Notes: generated by a model from the sequence alone, not told the origin. A DNA stretch of 64,000 nucleotides from Sneathiella chungangensis (GCF_009882935.1 NZ_WTVA01000004.1:124001-188000), one strand, 5' to 3'; positions 9,596-20,319 are shown, counted from the stretch's first letter. A program made the numbers and translations.

Positions 9596-11485
9596 ATGGC
9601 CTTTCCAACGCAATTCATGGAAGAGCTTAAAGCCCGCGTCAGCCTTGTTGATTTGATCGGTCGCCGGACGAAACTTGTCCGTAAAGGGCGGGAATATTCC
9701 GGCCTTTGTCCATTCCATAATGAGAAAACACCGTCTTTCACCGTCAGCGAGGAGAAGGGGTTCTATCATTGCTTCGGATGCGGCGCGAATGGTGATCTGA
9801 TCGAATTTGTGAAACAGACGGAAGGCGTCGGTTTTCCTGAGGCCGTCGAACGGTTGGCGGCCATTGCCGGATTGCAGATGCCGGTTCAGCGGCCCGAGGA
9901 GAAAGCCCGCCAGCAGCGAGCGGCGACTTTGCATGACGCCATGGAACTTGCGGCAAAATGGTTTACGGCGCAATTGGCGGGGCAGGCAGGCGGCGGTGCG
10001 CGGCAATATCTGGCCCGCCGTCAGGTATCCGAGGGAGCAATTTCGTCCTTTCGCCTTGGATATGCGCCCAACAGCCGGAGCGCTCTCAAAGAAGCGCTGC
10101 TGGCCCGTGGTGTGACGGAGGCGACGCTGATCGAAGGCGGTCTTGTCATCCAGCCCGATGACGGACGGGAAACATATGACCGTTTCCGCGAACGCCTCAT
10201 GTTCCCGATTTCCGATCGTCGCGGCCGCGTGATCGCCTTTGGCGGCCGGGCGCTCGGCGATGCTCCGGCAAAATATCTTAACTCACCCGAAACCCCGCTC
10301 TTTCACAAGGGGCATGTCCTCTACAATATGGCGACCGCCCGACAGAAGGCGTTTGAGATTGGCAGTATCATCGTTGCGGAAGGATATATGGACGTCATTG
10401 CCTTGAGCGACGCAGGATTTTCGCAGTCCGTTGCGCCGCTTGGAACCGCCATTACAGAGGACCAGTTGCAGATCCTCTGGCAAATGGCGGCGGAGCCGAT
10501 CATGTGCCTTGATGGTGACGCCGCCGGATGGCGGGCGGCGCTGCGGGCGTCGGAGCGGGCGCTGCCGTTATTGCGGCCGGGATATTCGCTCCGTTTTGCG
10601 CTTTTACCCGAAGGAGTTGATCCGGACGACCTGATCCGGAAAGACGGACCCGGCGCGATGAAGGAGATCCTGGATAACGCGCTGCCGCTTTCTGAAATCC
10701 TCTGGCGCAAAGAGACGGAGGGGCGGCCCGTCGATACGCCCGAACGCAAAGCGGCGCTAGAAAAGGCGCTCTACGGTCTTTGCGATGCCATCGGTGATCC
10801 GGCGGTGCAGAACCATTATCGCAACTTTTTCAAGGAGCGGCTCTGGCAGTCTTTCAGACCTAAACGGCAAATGCCTGAGCGACGAGGCGGTGCGACCTCG
10901 GGCAGCAATCGATTCGGTCGATTCGCGAATCAGTCAGGTGATTCGCGATTTCCGGTGTCCGGATCACTTCGCGGGCCGTCGACGCCGGATGGCGGCAGGC
11001 GGGAGGAATTAATCCTGCTAACTGTCGTAAACCACCCGAAAATAATAGAAAATCACTTTGAAACGCTGGCGTCGCTGCAGCTTTCCAGCCCCCAGCTTGA
11101 CAGATTGCGGCGGGCGATAATAGATATTGCAACAGTCGAATCATCCCTTGACTATGCGGGCTTGGCTCACCATCTAGCTAAGCGTAAATTGTCTGAACAG
11201 GTAAAGGGGTTGCACGGAGCGACGACCAGGTCTTTGGATTGGTTCGCTGATCCCGAAGCGGCCTATGAAGATGCGCTGAACGCCTGGCTGCATATTGTGG
11301 CTCGCCACAAACTGGAGGCACTGCAGAAAGAACTCGAAATGGCGGAGCGTCAATTGGGGGAAAATGCGACGGCGGAAAATCTGGATAGATTGAAGTTGGC
11401 GAAGAAGGCGCTGGAGGATGCCTCCGGCAATGAAGCTAATCTGGATGGATTTGGAATGGCGTCCGGGCGCAGCAAGAATGTTTAG
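9596..11485 (+). CDS. dnaG: DNA primase
   Basis: Synthesises RNA primers at the replication fork with the DnaB helicase. The protein has 629 residues. The N-terminal CHC2 zinc finger is intact (CPFHNEKTPSF ... FYHCFGCG, about residues 40-63). The TOPRIM catalytic core has the EGYMD motif near residue 265 and the LDGDAAG acidic triad further on. The C-terminal helicase-binding part is more variable. rpoD begins 70 bp downstream, so the two genes form the classic macromolecular-synthesis arrangement. Confidence 0.98.
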   Translation: MAFPTQFMEELKARVSLVDLIGRRTKLVRKGREYSGLCPFHNEKTPSFTVSEEKGFYHCFGCGANGDLIEFVKQTEGVGFPEAVERLAAIAGLQMPVQRPEEKARQQRAATLHDAMELAAKWFTAQLAGQAGGGARQYLARRQVSEGAISSFRLGYAPNSRSALKEALLARGVTEATLIEGGLVIQPDDGRETYDRFRERLMFPISDRRGRVIAFGGRALGDAPAKYLNSPETPLFHKGHVLYNMATARQKAFEIGSIIVAEGYMDVIALSDAGFSQSVAPLGTAITEDQLQILWQMAAEPIMCLDGDAAGWRAALRASERALPLLRPGYSLRFALLPEGVDPDDLIRKDGPGAMKEILDNALPLSEILWRKETEGRPVDTPERKAALEKALYGLCDAIGDPAVQNHYRNFFKERLWQSFRPKRQMPERRGGATSGSNRFGRFANQSGDSRFPVSGSLRGPSTPDGGRREELILLTVVNHPKIIENHFETLASLQLSSPQLDRLRRAIIDIATVESSLDYAGLAHHLAKRKLSEQVKGLHGATTRSLDWFADPEAAYEDALNAWLHIVARHKLEALQKELEMAERQLGENATAENLDRLKLAKKALEDASGNEANLDGFGMASGRSKNV

Positions 11486-11554
11486 GAGAATCAGGATCTG
11501 GCCAGAACCGCGATGCGGGTTCCAGTGGCGGATACTTTTCAGGAGTTAAAATTT

Positions 11555-13627
<2,073 letters not shown>

Positions 13628-13651
13628 TCAGGCGCGCCTGCGTGCCGATAA

Positions 13652-13679
13652 AATTGGCGAAAATGTCATTTCGCCAATT
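13652..13679. other. Hairpin after rpoD
   Basis: A perfect 11-bp inverted repeat (AATTGGCGAAA / TTTCGCCAATT, 6-nt loop) starts 24 bp after the rpoD stop. There is no T-run after it, so it is not a standard intrinsic terminator. It may protect the rpoD 3' end or assist termination. Confidence 0.5.
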
Positions 13680-13755
13680 GCGTCCCTATTGTGAACAGGC
13701 TAAATAGTCACGGATAGCCGATTGTCACGTCAGGTATTATGACGGATCGAAATTC

Positions 13756-13832
13756 GGGCCTGTAGCTCAGCTGGTTAGAGCCGTCCGCTCATAACGGACT
13801 GGTCGTAGGTTCAAGTCCTACCGGGCCCACCA
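13756..13832 (+). tRNA. tRNA with CAU anticodon (Ile2 or elongator Met)
   Basis: A 77-nt cloverleaf with encoded CCA. The acceptor stem GGGCCTG pairs with CGGGCCC (one T-G pair), the D arm is GTAGCTCAGCTGGTTAGAGC, the anticodon stem GTCCG/CGGAC closes the loop CTCATAA, and the T arm is GTAGGTTCAAGTCCTAC. The anticodon is CAU. This could be elongator tRNA-Met or tRNA-Ile2, whose C34 is modified to lysidine. The GGGCC acceptor start leans toward Ile2, but sequence alone does not settle it. The CCA end directly abuts mobile-element DNA, so the gene is the probable integration site. Confidence 0.93.
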
Positions 13833-13834
13833 CT
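13827..13834 (+). other. Candidate attachment core CCACCACT at tRNA 3' end
   Basis: The last tRNA bases and the next two bases (CCACCACT) recur at 55275-55282, in both places followed by the same hairpin block and the 3' end of a serine recombinase gene. This is the left edge of homology between the two copies. It is an inferred attachment core; no strand-exchange evidence is visible. Confidence 0.45.
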
Positions 13835-13842
13835 AACACTGA

Positions 13843-13893
13843 GGCGAACCTGGCTCCAGTCCAGGTTCGCCCCTGAACCCCGCAGAACCGGGG
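13843..13893. repeat. Paired hairpins at the element end, copy A
   Basis: First hairpin: GGCGAACCTGG / CCAGGTTCGCC, 11-bp perfect stem and 7-nt loop. Second: CCCCG / CGGGG with a 6-nt loop. Both recur in diverged form at 55291-55340. They lie between the tRNA and the recombinase stop codon, where recombinase-binding or attachment sites would be expected. Confidence 0.6.
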
Positions 13894-13955
13894 CCTTCGG
13901 GGTTATCCAGTGATGGCAGAGACTCTCTGTTAAAGGCTTCTTCCTTATAATTTCC

Positions 13956-13989
13956 CATTCGTCTCTGTCGCCCTGTTTCAGGGTCCAGT
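13956..13989. repeat. Identical 34-bp block shared with 55404-55437
   Basis: A block beginning CATTCGTCTCTGTCGCC and containing the small inverted repeat CCCTG-TTT-CAGGG is identical at 55404-55437, although the DNA on either side has diverged. Identity preserved only here suggests a functional site such as a recombinase-binding site or a transcript end. Confidence 0.6.
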
Positions 13990-14009
13990 TCATGGGATAT
14001 TACGATGGA

Positions 14010-15692
14010 CTATTGATGGAAACCGAGGCGCTTTTGTTGCTCATTCCAGTCGGATGGGAGGGAACTTGTTCTTTTGAGGGATTTAACGTTCAACGTCTCC
14101 GGCTGACGACCGTTAAGAATATCCTCAATGATGGCGGGCGCCAGAAAGGCGAGGGGAAGGACCCGGGTTATCTCCGTATCAAAGACCATTTCCCGTTCGG
14201 CAATTTCCTTCACTGATCCGGCTTCCCCTGACGCCAACTGATCAAACCAGTGTCTCGCTTGTGCGATCAAGCGGCAGAGATCTGGGTCGGGCTGTCGAAC
14301 ACGCGAGTGTCCGGCAATTGCCAGCTTTGCCTCAATTCCCTTGCGTTGCAAGGTAATGGCATGGTTCAGAGAAATAATATCATTGTGCTCATTATTGGTG
14401 ACGGTCTCTTCCATCGTTAACAATCTGGCCAGTGCCTTTCGGCTTAGATCAATTGTGATGGTGTCGGCGGACAGGCCAACTCTGTGTATGAGTGCTTGCA
14501 AGATGGCCTGCTGATGCCCGGTATCGTCATCAACCAACTTGCCGGCCAATTCATCCGCCTCGACTTTTAATCTTTGCAACAGGGATGGAGCGGGGTTGGC
14601 AAGTTGGAGAAAATCCATCAGCCTTTGCTGGTCGTGCAGCAGATCCCGAACAGGATGGATAACCGTCGCCTCCAATGTTCGGGCCGATAACCGCCATCCA
14701 CCTGCTTCCGGTTCCGCATTCTGCGCCAACTGTTTCGAGATATAGTAGCGATAGCGCTTGCCGTTTTTGCTGGCCTGGGCCTGATATAGCGGTTCTCCCG
14801 CTTCGTCGAAGACCAGCCCCGTCAGCAGAAACGGTGCTTTCACATTTGTCGGCGAAGACCGCTCCCGGCGATTGCCGCTCATCATCTGCTGAACCTGGTC
14901 CCAGACCTCCTGGTCAACGATGGCTTTATGCATCCCCGGAAAGGTTTCTCCTTTATGTGGGATCAATCCTATGTAAAGCGGATTGGAGAGCAGCCGATAC
15001 AGGTTACCCCGCAAGAAGGGCTTGCCGCCTGTAACAGATCCATCCTTTCGGATAATTTTCTTGGTAACAATGCCGAGACGGTCTGCCTCTGCTTTTAAAA
15101 GCCGGACCGTCCCGAGCTCGACATAGAGATCGAACAATAATCTTACTGTTGCGGCTTCCTCCTTATTGATCACCAGCTTGCGATCCTCAACATCGTAACC
15201 TAGGGGCAGATTGCCGCCCATCCATATGCCTTTCTTCTTGGAGGCCGCGATCTTGTCTCGGATCCGCTCGGCGGTGACCTCCCGTTCAAACTGGGCAAAG
15301 GAGAGAAGCACATTCAATGTCAGCCGACCCATGGAGGAGGTGGTATTGAATGCCTGCGTCACCGAGACAAAAGACACGTCCTGTTTATCCAGCCTCTCAA
15401 TGATCTTGGAGAAGTCAGCGAGGGACCGGGTGAGGCGATCCACCTTATAGACGACGATAATATCAACCTCGTGCCGCTCAACAGCCGCCAGCAGTTTTGT
15501 AAGGGCAGGGCGATCCATGGTACCGCCGGAGAAGCCCCCATCGTCATAGTCTGTGGTTAGAGGTTTCCAGCCCTCATGGCGCTGGCTCTTGATATAGGCT
15601 TCACAGGCCTCACGCTGGGCTTGTAGGGAATTAAAATCCTGCTCCAGACCATCCTCGGTCGATTTACGGGTATAGATGGCGCAACGCTGCAT
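14010..15692 (-). CDS. Large serine recombinase
   Basis: Site-specific DNA recombinase of the resolvase/invertase superfamily, 560 residues. The N-terminal catalytic domain has the YTRKSTEDG motif with the likely nucleophile Ser11, and VYKVDRLTRSLADF and LLSFAQFEREVTAERIRDK further on. A recombinase domain and a zinc-ribbon-like region follow, then a long C-terminal part. It is the third gene of a DUF3489-DUF2924-recombinase set, a recurring combination in alphaproteobacterial mobile DNA. The gene reads toward the tRNA and ends about 180 bp from it. The 3' end of a close relative lies at 55458-55655. It is probably the integrase of this element. Confidence 0.92.
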   Translation of the reverse strand: MQRCAIYTRKSTEDGLEQDFNSLQAQREACEAYIKSQRHEGWKPLTTDYDDGGFSGGTMDRPALTKLLAAVERHEVDIIVVYKVDRLTRSLADFSKIIERLDKQDVSFVSVTQAFNTTSSMGRLTLNVLLSFAQFEREVTAERIRDKIAASKKKGIWMGGNLPLGYDVEDRKLVINKEEAATVRLLFDLYVELGTVRLLKAEADRLGIVTKKIIRKDGSVTGGKPFLRGNLYRLLSNPLYIGLIPHKGETFPGMHKAIVDQEVWDQVQQMMSGNRRERSSPTNVKAPFLLTGLVFDEAGEPLYQAQASKNGKRYRYYISKQLAQNAEPEAGGWRLSARTLEATVIHPVRDLLHDQQRLMDFLQLANPAPSLLQRLKVEADELAGKLVDDDTGHQQAILQALIHRVGLSADTITIDLSRKALARLLTMEETVTNNEHNDIISLNHAITLQRKGIEAKLAIAGHSRVRQPDPDLCRLIAQARHWFDQLASGEAGSVKEIAEREMVFDTEITRVLPLAFLAPAIIEDILNGRQPETLNVKSLKRTSSLPSDWNEQQKRLGFHQ

Positions 15693-15701
15693 GACGGAGC
15701 C

Positions 15702-16115
15702 TCACAGGCCGAAGAACCGAGGTCCGGACCAGCGGGCCCCGGTAATGGTTCGGGCAACCTCTGAAAGAGAACCAAAAGATTTTCCCTCATAAAGGAAGCC
15801 GTCACTTCGGACATCGACCATATGCGTCCGACCCCGCCATTCCCGAACCAGCCTGGTTCCAGGCATTGGCTTTGCAGTCGCTGTTGGTGTTTCAATGGCC
15901 GGACTTGTCTTATGAGGCGCAGGAACATATCGCCCAAGCTGGCGAAGGGTTGATTTCCGAAGCCCGCCATATTCCTTTGCCTGACGGTTGTAATGAATGG
16001 CATAGCGAAGAAGCCGGGTGCTCAGTCCCTTGGGCGGAGGTCCGCTGTAAGCTTCGATCCAGGCGTCAATAAGGTTATCCCGGGAAAGTTGGCATTCAGA
16101 GGAGATATTCGCCAT
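15702..16115 (-). CDS. DUF2924 protein
   Basis: A 137-residue member of the DUF2924 family, recognised by GPPPKGLSTRLLRYAIHY near the N-terminus and by PGTRLVREWRGRTHMVDV ... GARWSGPRFFGL at the C-terminus. The family has no established activity and is repeatedly found beside a serine recombinase and a DUF3489 gene, so an accessory role in recombination is a reasonable guess. Start ATG 16115 was chosen over upstream options because GAGGG precedes it and it lies 4 bp after the DUF3489 stop. The recombinase starts 9 bp downstream. Confidence 0.85.
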   Translation of the reverse strand: MANISSECQLSRDNLIDAWIEAYSGPPPKGLSTRLLRYAIHYNRQAKEYGGLRKSTLRQLGRYVPAPHKTSPAIETPTATAKPMPGTRLVREWRGRTHMVDVRSDGFLYEGKSFGSLSEVARTITGARWSGPRFFGL

Positions 16116-16119
16116 ACCG

Positions 16120-16446
16120 TCATCCCTCAACCGCTTTATATAAGGTCTTTCCCGAAGCCGTCCGGGTGAGATTAATCCGGATCCCATTTTTGCGCAGTCC
16201 CGAAAGTCCCGCCCGGATACTATGGGCCTGCCATCCGGTTGCCTTCTGCAGGTCCTGCATGCGGGCGCCGTTGGAGCGCCTGATAAGCTTCAGGATGATA
16301 TCGGGCTTTTTAGGGGTGGGCATTGACTGCTTCAGTGTGCGGGACGAGGATGCCTGTTTGCCAACAGGTTTGGCTGAAGTGGCGTTAGTCTTAGCGGCTT
16401 TTTCCTTAGCTGGGATTAGATCTGATTGTGATGATGTCGCTGTCAT
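16120..16446 (-). CDS. DUF3489 protein (small winged-helix-like)
   Basis: A 108-residue protein. The N-terminal half is Ala/Lys/Ser/Pro-rich and probably disordered. The C-terminal half (KPDIILKLIRRSNGARMQDL ... GWQAHSIRAGLSGLRKNGI) matches DUF3489, which looks like a small winged-helix DNA-binding domain. ATG 16446 is preceded by GGAGG. It is the first gene of the recombinase operon and a candidate regulator or directionality factor. No function has been established. Confidence 0.82.
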   Translation of the reverse strand: MTATSSQSDLIPAKEKAAKTNATSAKPVGKQASSSRTLKQSMPTPKKPDIILKLIRRSNGARMQDLQKATGWQAHSIRAGLSGLRKNGIRINLTRTASGKTLYKAVEG

Positions 16447-16544
16447 ATTGACCTCCGTGATATTGCTCCGGCCCGATGCCGGAGCTTGCACTGAGGAAGG
16501 CCTGCCTCGAATTGGGTCGAAGGTCAGGCATACGGTGAGGCGGG

Positions 16545-16583
16545 ATAAAAAAGAGCGTCACTGCACAATGACAGTGACGCTCT
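16545..16583 (-). terminator. Intrinsic terminator after the terminase operon
   Basis: A perfect 12-bp inverted repeat (AGAGCGTCACTG / CAGTGACGCTCT, 8-nt loop) is followed, on the minus strand, by six T residues. It lies 20 bp after the terminase stop and separates the methyltransferase-DUF5681-terminase operon from the DUF3489-DUF2924-recombinase operon. Confidence 0.88.
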
Positions 16584-16602
16584 GTTCGCTCCGGAAGTCC
16601 AG

Positions 16603-18093
16603 TCAAAAAAGATTATCGAAAACACCCATTCCCGTGCGCGCAAAGTAATTGTCTTGGTAGGTTATTTCATGGCTGCCGCCTGTGAATTTGTGCACGGTAA
16701 TGGCAAGTTTAGGAATTTGGGATTCCTTTGCCCAAAGCAGAAACTGGGTCATTGAGTCAACCTGATCCGCATACTTGCTTCCGGGGAAGCTGAATATTTC
16801 ATGCTCAAAGGTCTGGAGCCATTCCGCCTTCTCTGGCAGGAATACCTTGCCTGCCTCGACAATAGGTGTCGCCATCTTGGCGCGGCTTTCTTTGTCTCCT
16901 GTCGGCTTTATCGGAATTGCCGGTACGTTCGTATGTTGCAGATTTTGATAGACCTGAATACCGCTTGAGGCATGCTCTACAAGCACGGCATTCGCCTTAT
17001 GGATATGCGCCAGCTCAACTATCGTTTTCAGCAGTTCCGGATATTCGAGCTTAAATCTTTGGCAGTCCAGCAGGAAATATCTTCCGCCACGGATACCCCA
17101 AGACGTGCAGCAGGAATAGGCGTTGTTTGGTCCAGTTCCAGCCGCGGTATCCCAACTGTCAACGATACTGTCGAACTTTTCCAAATATATGACATCGGTA
17201 TATAGCCGAAGCCATTTTTTCTTGAATAAAGTACCACCTGGGGGTGCGGGGTTCTGTTGATACTGAGCTTCAAAATCATAAATGCCGGCTTCTTTCCTGA
17301 TGCCTTCAAGTATCTCGAGGCTTTCCCGCTCTGCATGCAGTGGTTCTCCGGGCTCGCGCTCATAGCATTCATCGTCGCCAATTGGATAGCTTGTACATTC
17401 CGTCTCAATCGCCGGAATATCGAGATAGCACCATTCTTTTTCATTTATTTCCCGAAGATGGCCGATGAGATCATCGCAATGTACGCGTTGGGAGATGATG
17501 ATAATCCGGCCCGTATTCTTGTTGTTTAACCGGCTGAAAGCTGTGTGGTGATACCAGTCATTTACTTTCTTCCGCTCTGCCTCCGACATGGCTTCATTTG
17601 GTTTGATCGGATCATCGATAATCAAATAGTCGCAGCCAAACCCGGTGAGTGTCCCACCAACCGACGTCGTATAAATGCCTCCGCCTTCGGTCATAAAAAT
17701 GCTTTTTTCTGTATTCTTCAGCTTGCTGATCTTGAGCTTTGGAAATAGCTTGTTGATAAAGGGATCTTCCAGAAGCTTGCGTCTCTTCGCGGAGAAATCA
17801 GCGGCAAGCCCGTCCGAGTAGCTTACGCAGATGATCTTGGCCGTTGGATCATTTCCCAAAATCCAGATCGGGAGGGCAATTGATGCGCAAAAGGATTTCA
17901 AATATCTCGGGCCAACGGCAATCATCAATCTCTTCGTATCTCGCGTAACACAGCATTCCAAATAATAGGCCATGCAGTCAATATGCCAGTTTTCCAGACA
18001 TTTCTTGCCCTCAAAAAGCTCAAACAACTTGAGGCAAAAGCCTTTGAAGACAGTTCTGTATAGAGCGTTGACGGCCTGAATATTATTCTTCAT
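16603..18093 (-). CDS. Phage-type terminase large subunit
   Basis: A 496-residue protein of the terminase large-subunit type: an N-terminal ATPase and a C-terminal RNase H-like nuclease. The Walker-A-like segment is GPRYLKS (residues 61-67), of the variant lacking the standard GK[ST]. Walker B is LIIDDP (about 157-162), followed by GRIIIISQRVHCDDL. The nuclease part contains IVDSWDTAAG and AVLVEHASSG acidic motifs. In phages this enzyme packages DNA into capsids. Here no capsid, portal or tail gene is present. The start overlaps the DUF5681 gene by 11 bp. Confidence 0.85.
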   Translation of the reverse strand: MKNNIQAVNALYRTVFKGFCLKLFELFEGKKCLENWHIDCMAYYLECCVTRDTKRLMIAVGPRYLKSFCASIALPIWILGNDPTAKIICVSYSDGLAADFSAKRRKLLEDPFINKLFPKLKISKLKNTEKSIFMTEGGGIYTTSVGGTLTGFGCDYLIIDDPIKPNEAMSEAERKKVNDWYHHTAFSRLNNKNTGRIIIISQRVHCDDLIGHLREINEKEWCYLDIPAIETECTSYPIGDDECYEREPGEPLHAERESLEILEGIRKEAGIYDFEAQYQQNPAPPGGTLFKKKWLRLYTDVIYLEKFDSIVDSWDTAAGTGPNNAYSCCTSWGIRGGRYFLLDCQRFKLEYPELLKTIVELAHIHKANAVLVEHASSGIQVYQNLQHTNVPAIPIKPTGDKESRAKMATPIVEAGKVFLPEKAEWLQTFEHEIFSFPGSKYADQVDSMTQFLLWAKESQIPKLAITVHKFTGGSHEITYQDNYFARTGMGVFDNLF

Positions 18094-18478
18094 CGGATTT
18101 CTCCATAAATTTAGTTCTTGAAATAATTTTTGCGGTAAATGCGTCTAAAACGGCTTTATCGGTCGCCGTCAGTTCCTGTTCTTCTGTAATTTCCCCCTCA
18201 TCAGTCAAAAGTTTTATCGTCATGGTTAGTAAGGTGTTTGCGGCGCGCGGATCGCCCTGCACAGCCTTAACCGCAAGGCTTTTGAGCACCGCCCTTTGCT
18301 TCGAGATCTTTTTCGGCTTGCCGCCTTCCTTGATGGTGATCATTTCGCCAAGCTCCTCCATCAGGTCTGTCTTGAGGTTCTTCGCCCCCTTCGGGCGGCC
18401 TTTCTTGTTGCCGGACTGACCTGGCTTGAACTGGTGCTTTTTGGGTGGCTTTTTATAGCCGATATCGTCGTCACTCAT
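18083..18478 (-). CDS. DUF5681 protein
   Basis: A 131-residue, very basic protein. The KPPKKHQFKPGQSGNKKGRP segment followed by KGAKNLKTDLMEEL matches DUF5681, a family often encoded beside terminase genes. By position it may serve as a small terminase subunit that recognises DNA, but this is not demonstrated. ATG 18478 is preceded by AGGAGG and overlaps the end of the methyltransferase gene by 8 bp. The three genes are therefore translationally coupled. Confidence 0.8.
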   Translation of the reverse strand: MSDDDIGYKKPPKKHQFKPGQSGNKKGRPKGAKNLKTDLMEELGEMITIKEGGKPKKISKQRAVLKSLAVKAVQGDPRAANTLLTMTIKLLTDEGEITEEQELTATDKAVLDAFTAKIISRTKFMEKSDEE

Positions 18479-19913
18479 GGCTTTGTCCTCCTTCCGGCAC
18501 ATAGGTTGAAGGGGGCGGTAAAAGCTTGAGGCCTGACCGACCCTGATCCCGTATCTGATCGAAGGTCAGTCCCAGTTCGGCATGGATCGCCTGTTGTCCG
18601 GTAAAATCCTGCCAGCGCTTGACCGCTACGTCCACATAGCGGGGGTCGAGTTCCATACCTCTGCCCTTGCGACCGGTTTTTTCCGCGGCCATGATCAGGG
18701 TGCCGCTTCCGAGGAACGGATCGAGGATTGCGTCTCCCGGCGCCGAGCTATCCAGAATTGCATCGGCGATCATGGCGACGGGTTTGACCGTCGGGTGCAG
18801 GTCGAGATTTTCCTGGCGGTCCGGTCCGAAACTGTTCGTTCCGGTATACTCCCAGACGTTTGTCCGGTTGCGACCGTACTTTCCCAATTGAATATTGTTG
18901 AGATGCATTGCTGTCCCATTTTTGCAGACGAGAACGAGTTCATGGCGGGACCGGTAGAAGGACCCCATCCCCCCATTGTTTTTTACCCAGATGCAGAGAT
19001 TCAGCTGTTCGTGATAGAGATGTTCACAAACAGCCTGCAGCTGCGGCAAATGCCGCCAGTCCATAAATATGTAATGAACTGAGCCATCCTGGCTGAACTT
19101 GGTAAGATTAATGATTGCGTCGATCAAGAATTCGGTGAATTCTTTATCTGACATTTCGCCGGACGCCATTATGAATTCTTCATGATCGCGTTTCTCCGAA
19201 ACCCTTATGTGGCCCTTCACTTTCACATTGTAGGGAGGGTCTGCTATCACCTGCCGGGCAAATTCGCCGTCCAATAGACGGTCATAGCAGGCCTCATTCA
19301 GGGCATCTCCGCAGAGCACCCTGTGGCCACCAAGAAGCCAAAGGTCGCCGAGCCGGGAAACAGGAGGGTTTTTTAGATCGGGATGCGGAATCTCATCATC
19401 TTGCGTATTGTCAGCGGAATGCTGCAGCGTTTCAAAAGTGAAATCAATCTCCGGAATGTCAAATCCGGTTATCTCCAAATCGATGCCAACCTCCAGGAGA
19501 TCCGCAAATTCAATAGCAAGACGCTGATGATCCCACGAAGCCTCTTCGGATAAGCGATTGTCTGCGAGACGAAAGGCCTTGACCTGTGCTGCTGTCAAGT
19601 GATCTGCGAATATGACCGGCAGCTTCTTTATGCCAAGTTCCAGGGCGGCGAGCACCCTTGCGTGTCCCGCAATGACCGTGCCGTTCGTATCAACCAGGAC
19701 AGGGAGAATAAACCCGAATTCAGTGATACTGACTTTCAGTTTCCTGATCAGGCTTTTTGGGTGCTTTCGCGGGTTATTTTTGTATATTTTCAGCTGATCA
19801 ATCGGTACGCGCTCCATCCTGATAGAGACGTGCGGATTGTCTTCAGCTTTTTGGTTGTGGGATTTTTCAGCCGCAAGGTAATGTGCCTGTTGTTTGTTTT
19901 TACGCTTTGCCAT
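18471..19913 (-). CDS. ParB-like domain fused to a DNA methyltransferase
   Basis: A 480-residue two-domain protein. The N-terminal part (about residues 35-140) is a ParB/sulfiredoxin-like domain with IYKNNPRKHPKSL, VIAGHARVLAALELG and LADNRLSEEASWD. The C-terminal part is a beta-class DNA methyltransferase with the catalytic DPPYNV motif and the SAM-binding LDPFLGSGT motif. It probably modifies adenine N6 or cytosine N4 in a specific sequence. No restriction endonuclease is nearby. An upstream in-frame start exists, but ATG 19913 has an AAGGAA site, which lies in the arm of an inverted repeat (see 19919-19958). Confidence 0.9.
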   Translation of the reverse strand: MAKRKNKQQAHYLAAEKSHNQKAEDNPHVSIRMERVPIDQLKIYKNNPRKHPKSLIRKLKVSITEFGFILPVLVDTNGTVIAGHARVLAALELGIKKLPVIFADHLTAAQVKAFRLADNRLSEEASWDHQRLAIEFADLLEVGIDLEITGFDIPEIDFTFETLQHSADNTQDDEIPHPDLKNPPVSRLGDLWLLGGHRVLCGDALNEACYDRLLDGEFARQVIADPPYNVKVKGHIRVSEKRDHEEFIMASGEMSDKEFTEFLIDAIINLTKFSQDGSVHYIFMDWRHLPQLQAVCEHLYHEQLNLCIWVKNNGGMGSFYRSRHELVLVCKNGTAMHLNNIQLGKYGRNRTNVWEYTGTNSFGPDRQENLDLHPTVKPVAMIADAILDSSAPGDAILDPFLGSGTLIMAAEKTGRKGRGMELDPRYVDVAVKRWQDFTGQQAIHAELGLTFDQIRDQGRSGLKLLPPPSTYVPEGGQSHE

Positions 19914-19918
19914 CTTCT

Positions 19919-19958
19919 GTTCCTTTCGTCTACATAACGAACTTGCAGACGAAGGAAC
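19919..19958 (-). promoter_or_regulatory. Inverted repeat masking the methyltransferase ribosome site
   Basis: On the minus strand GTTCCTTCGTCT pairs with AGACGAAAGGAAC (12 bp with a one-base bulge, 15-nt loop). The 3' arm contains the AAAGGA ribosome-binding site of the ParB-methyltransferase gene, 5 nt before its ATG. In RNA this would hide the site; as DNA it could be an operator. Either way it lies where autoregulation would act. Confidence 0.5.
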
Positions 19959-20319
19959 CGGAGGGCCTGACGTCAGCAAGTAAACCTGCTTCCGTCTTCT
20001 CGATCAACGCCCTCCTTGGCTCACGAGAAAACTACTTAATGTAATAAATATAGTGCTCCAGGAACGCTGTCAACACAAGATATGCGAAAAAGCAATTCGT
20101 TTACTGTGCAATGCGTTCTTGTTTTCATTCTATCAAGTATTCGTGCTTAACTCACTTATCGTTCGGCCAAAAGATCTTCAATATCTCGGTAGCTAAGAGT
20201 AAACCGAGCATAGAACCAGACCGCATGCTGAATTATTTGAGATGGAAAACGATGCCGGGAATAAGAGATCTTTTGCCTCGAAGAAAACTAAACCAAGGTC
20301 GAATTCCTTTCCACGAAGC
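19959..20319. other. Non-coding stretch upstream of the methyltransferase
   Basis: About 360 bp without a convincing gene. It should contain the promoter of the leftward methyltransferase operon, but I see no strong -35/-10 pair. Open frames here lack ribosome sites and recognisable protein sequence. The right edge of the tRNA-proximal mobile module probably falls in this interval. Confidence 0.4.

Noticed and set aside
16603-19913. A complete prophage
   Set aside because: Only terminase, DUF5681 and methyltransferase genes are found; the DNA on both sides lacks any structural, lysis or replication phage gene.
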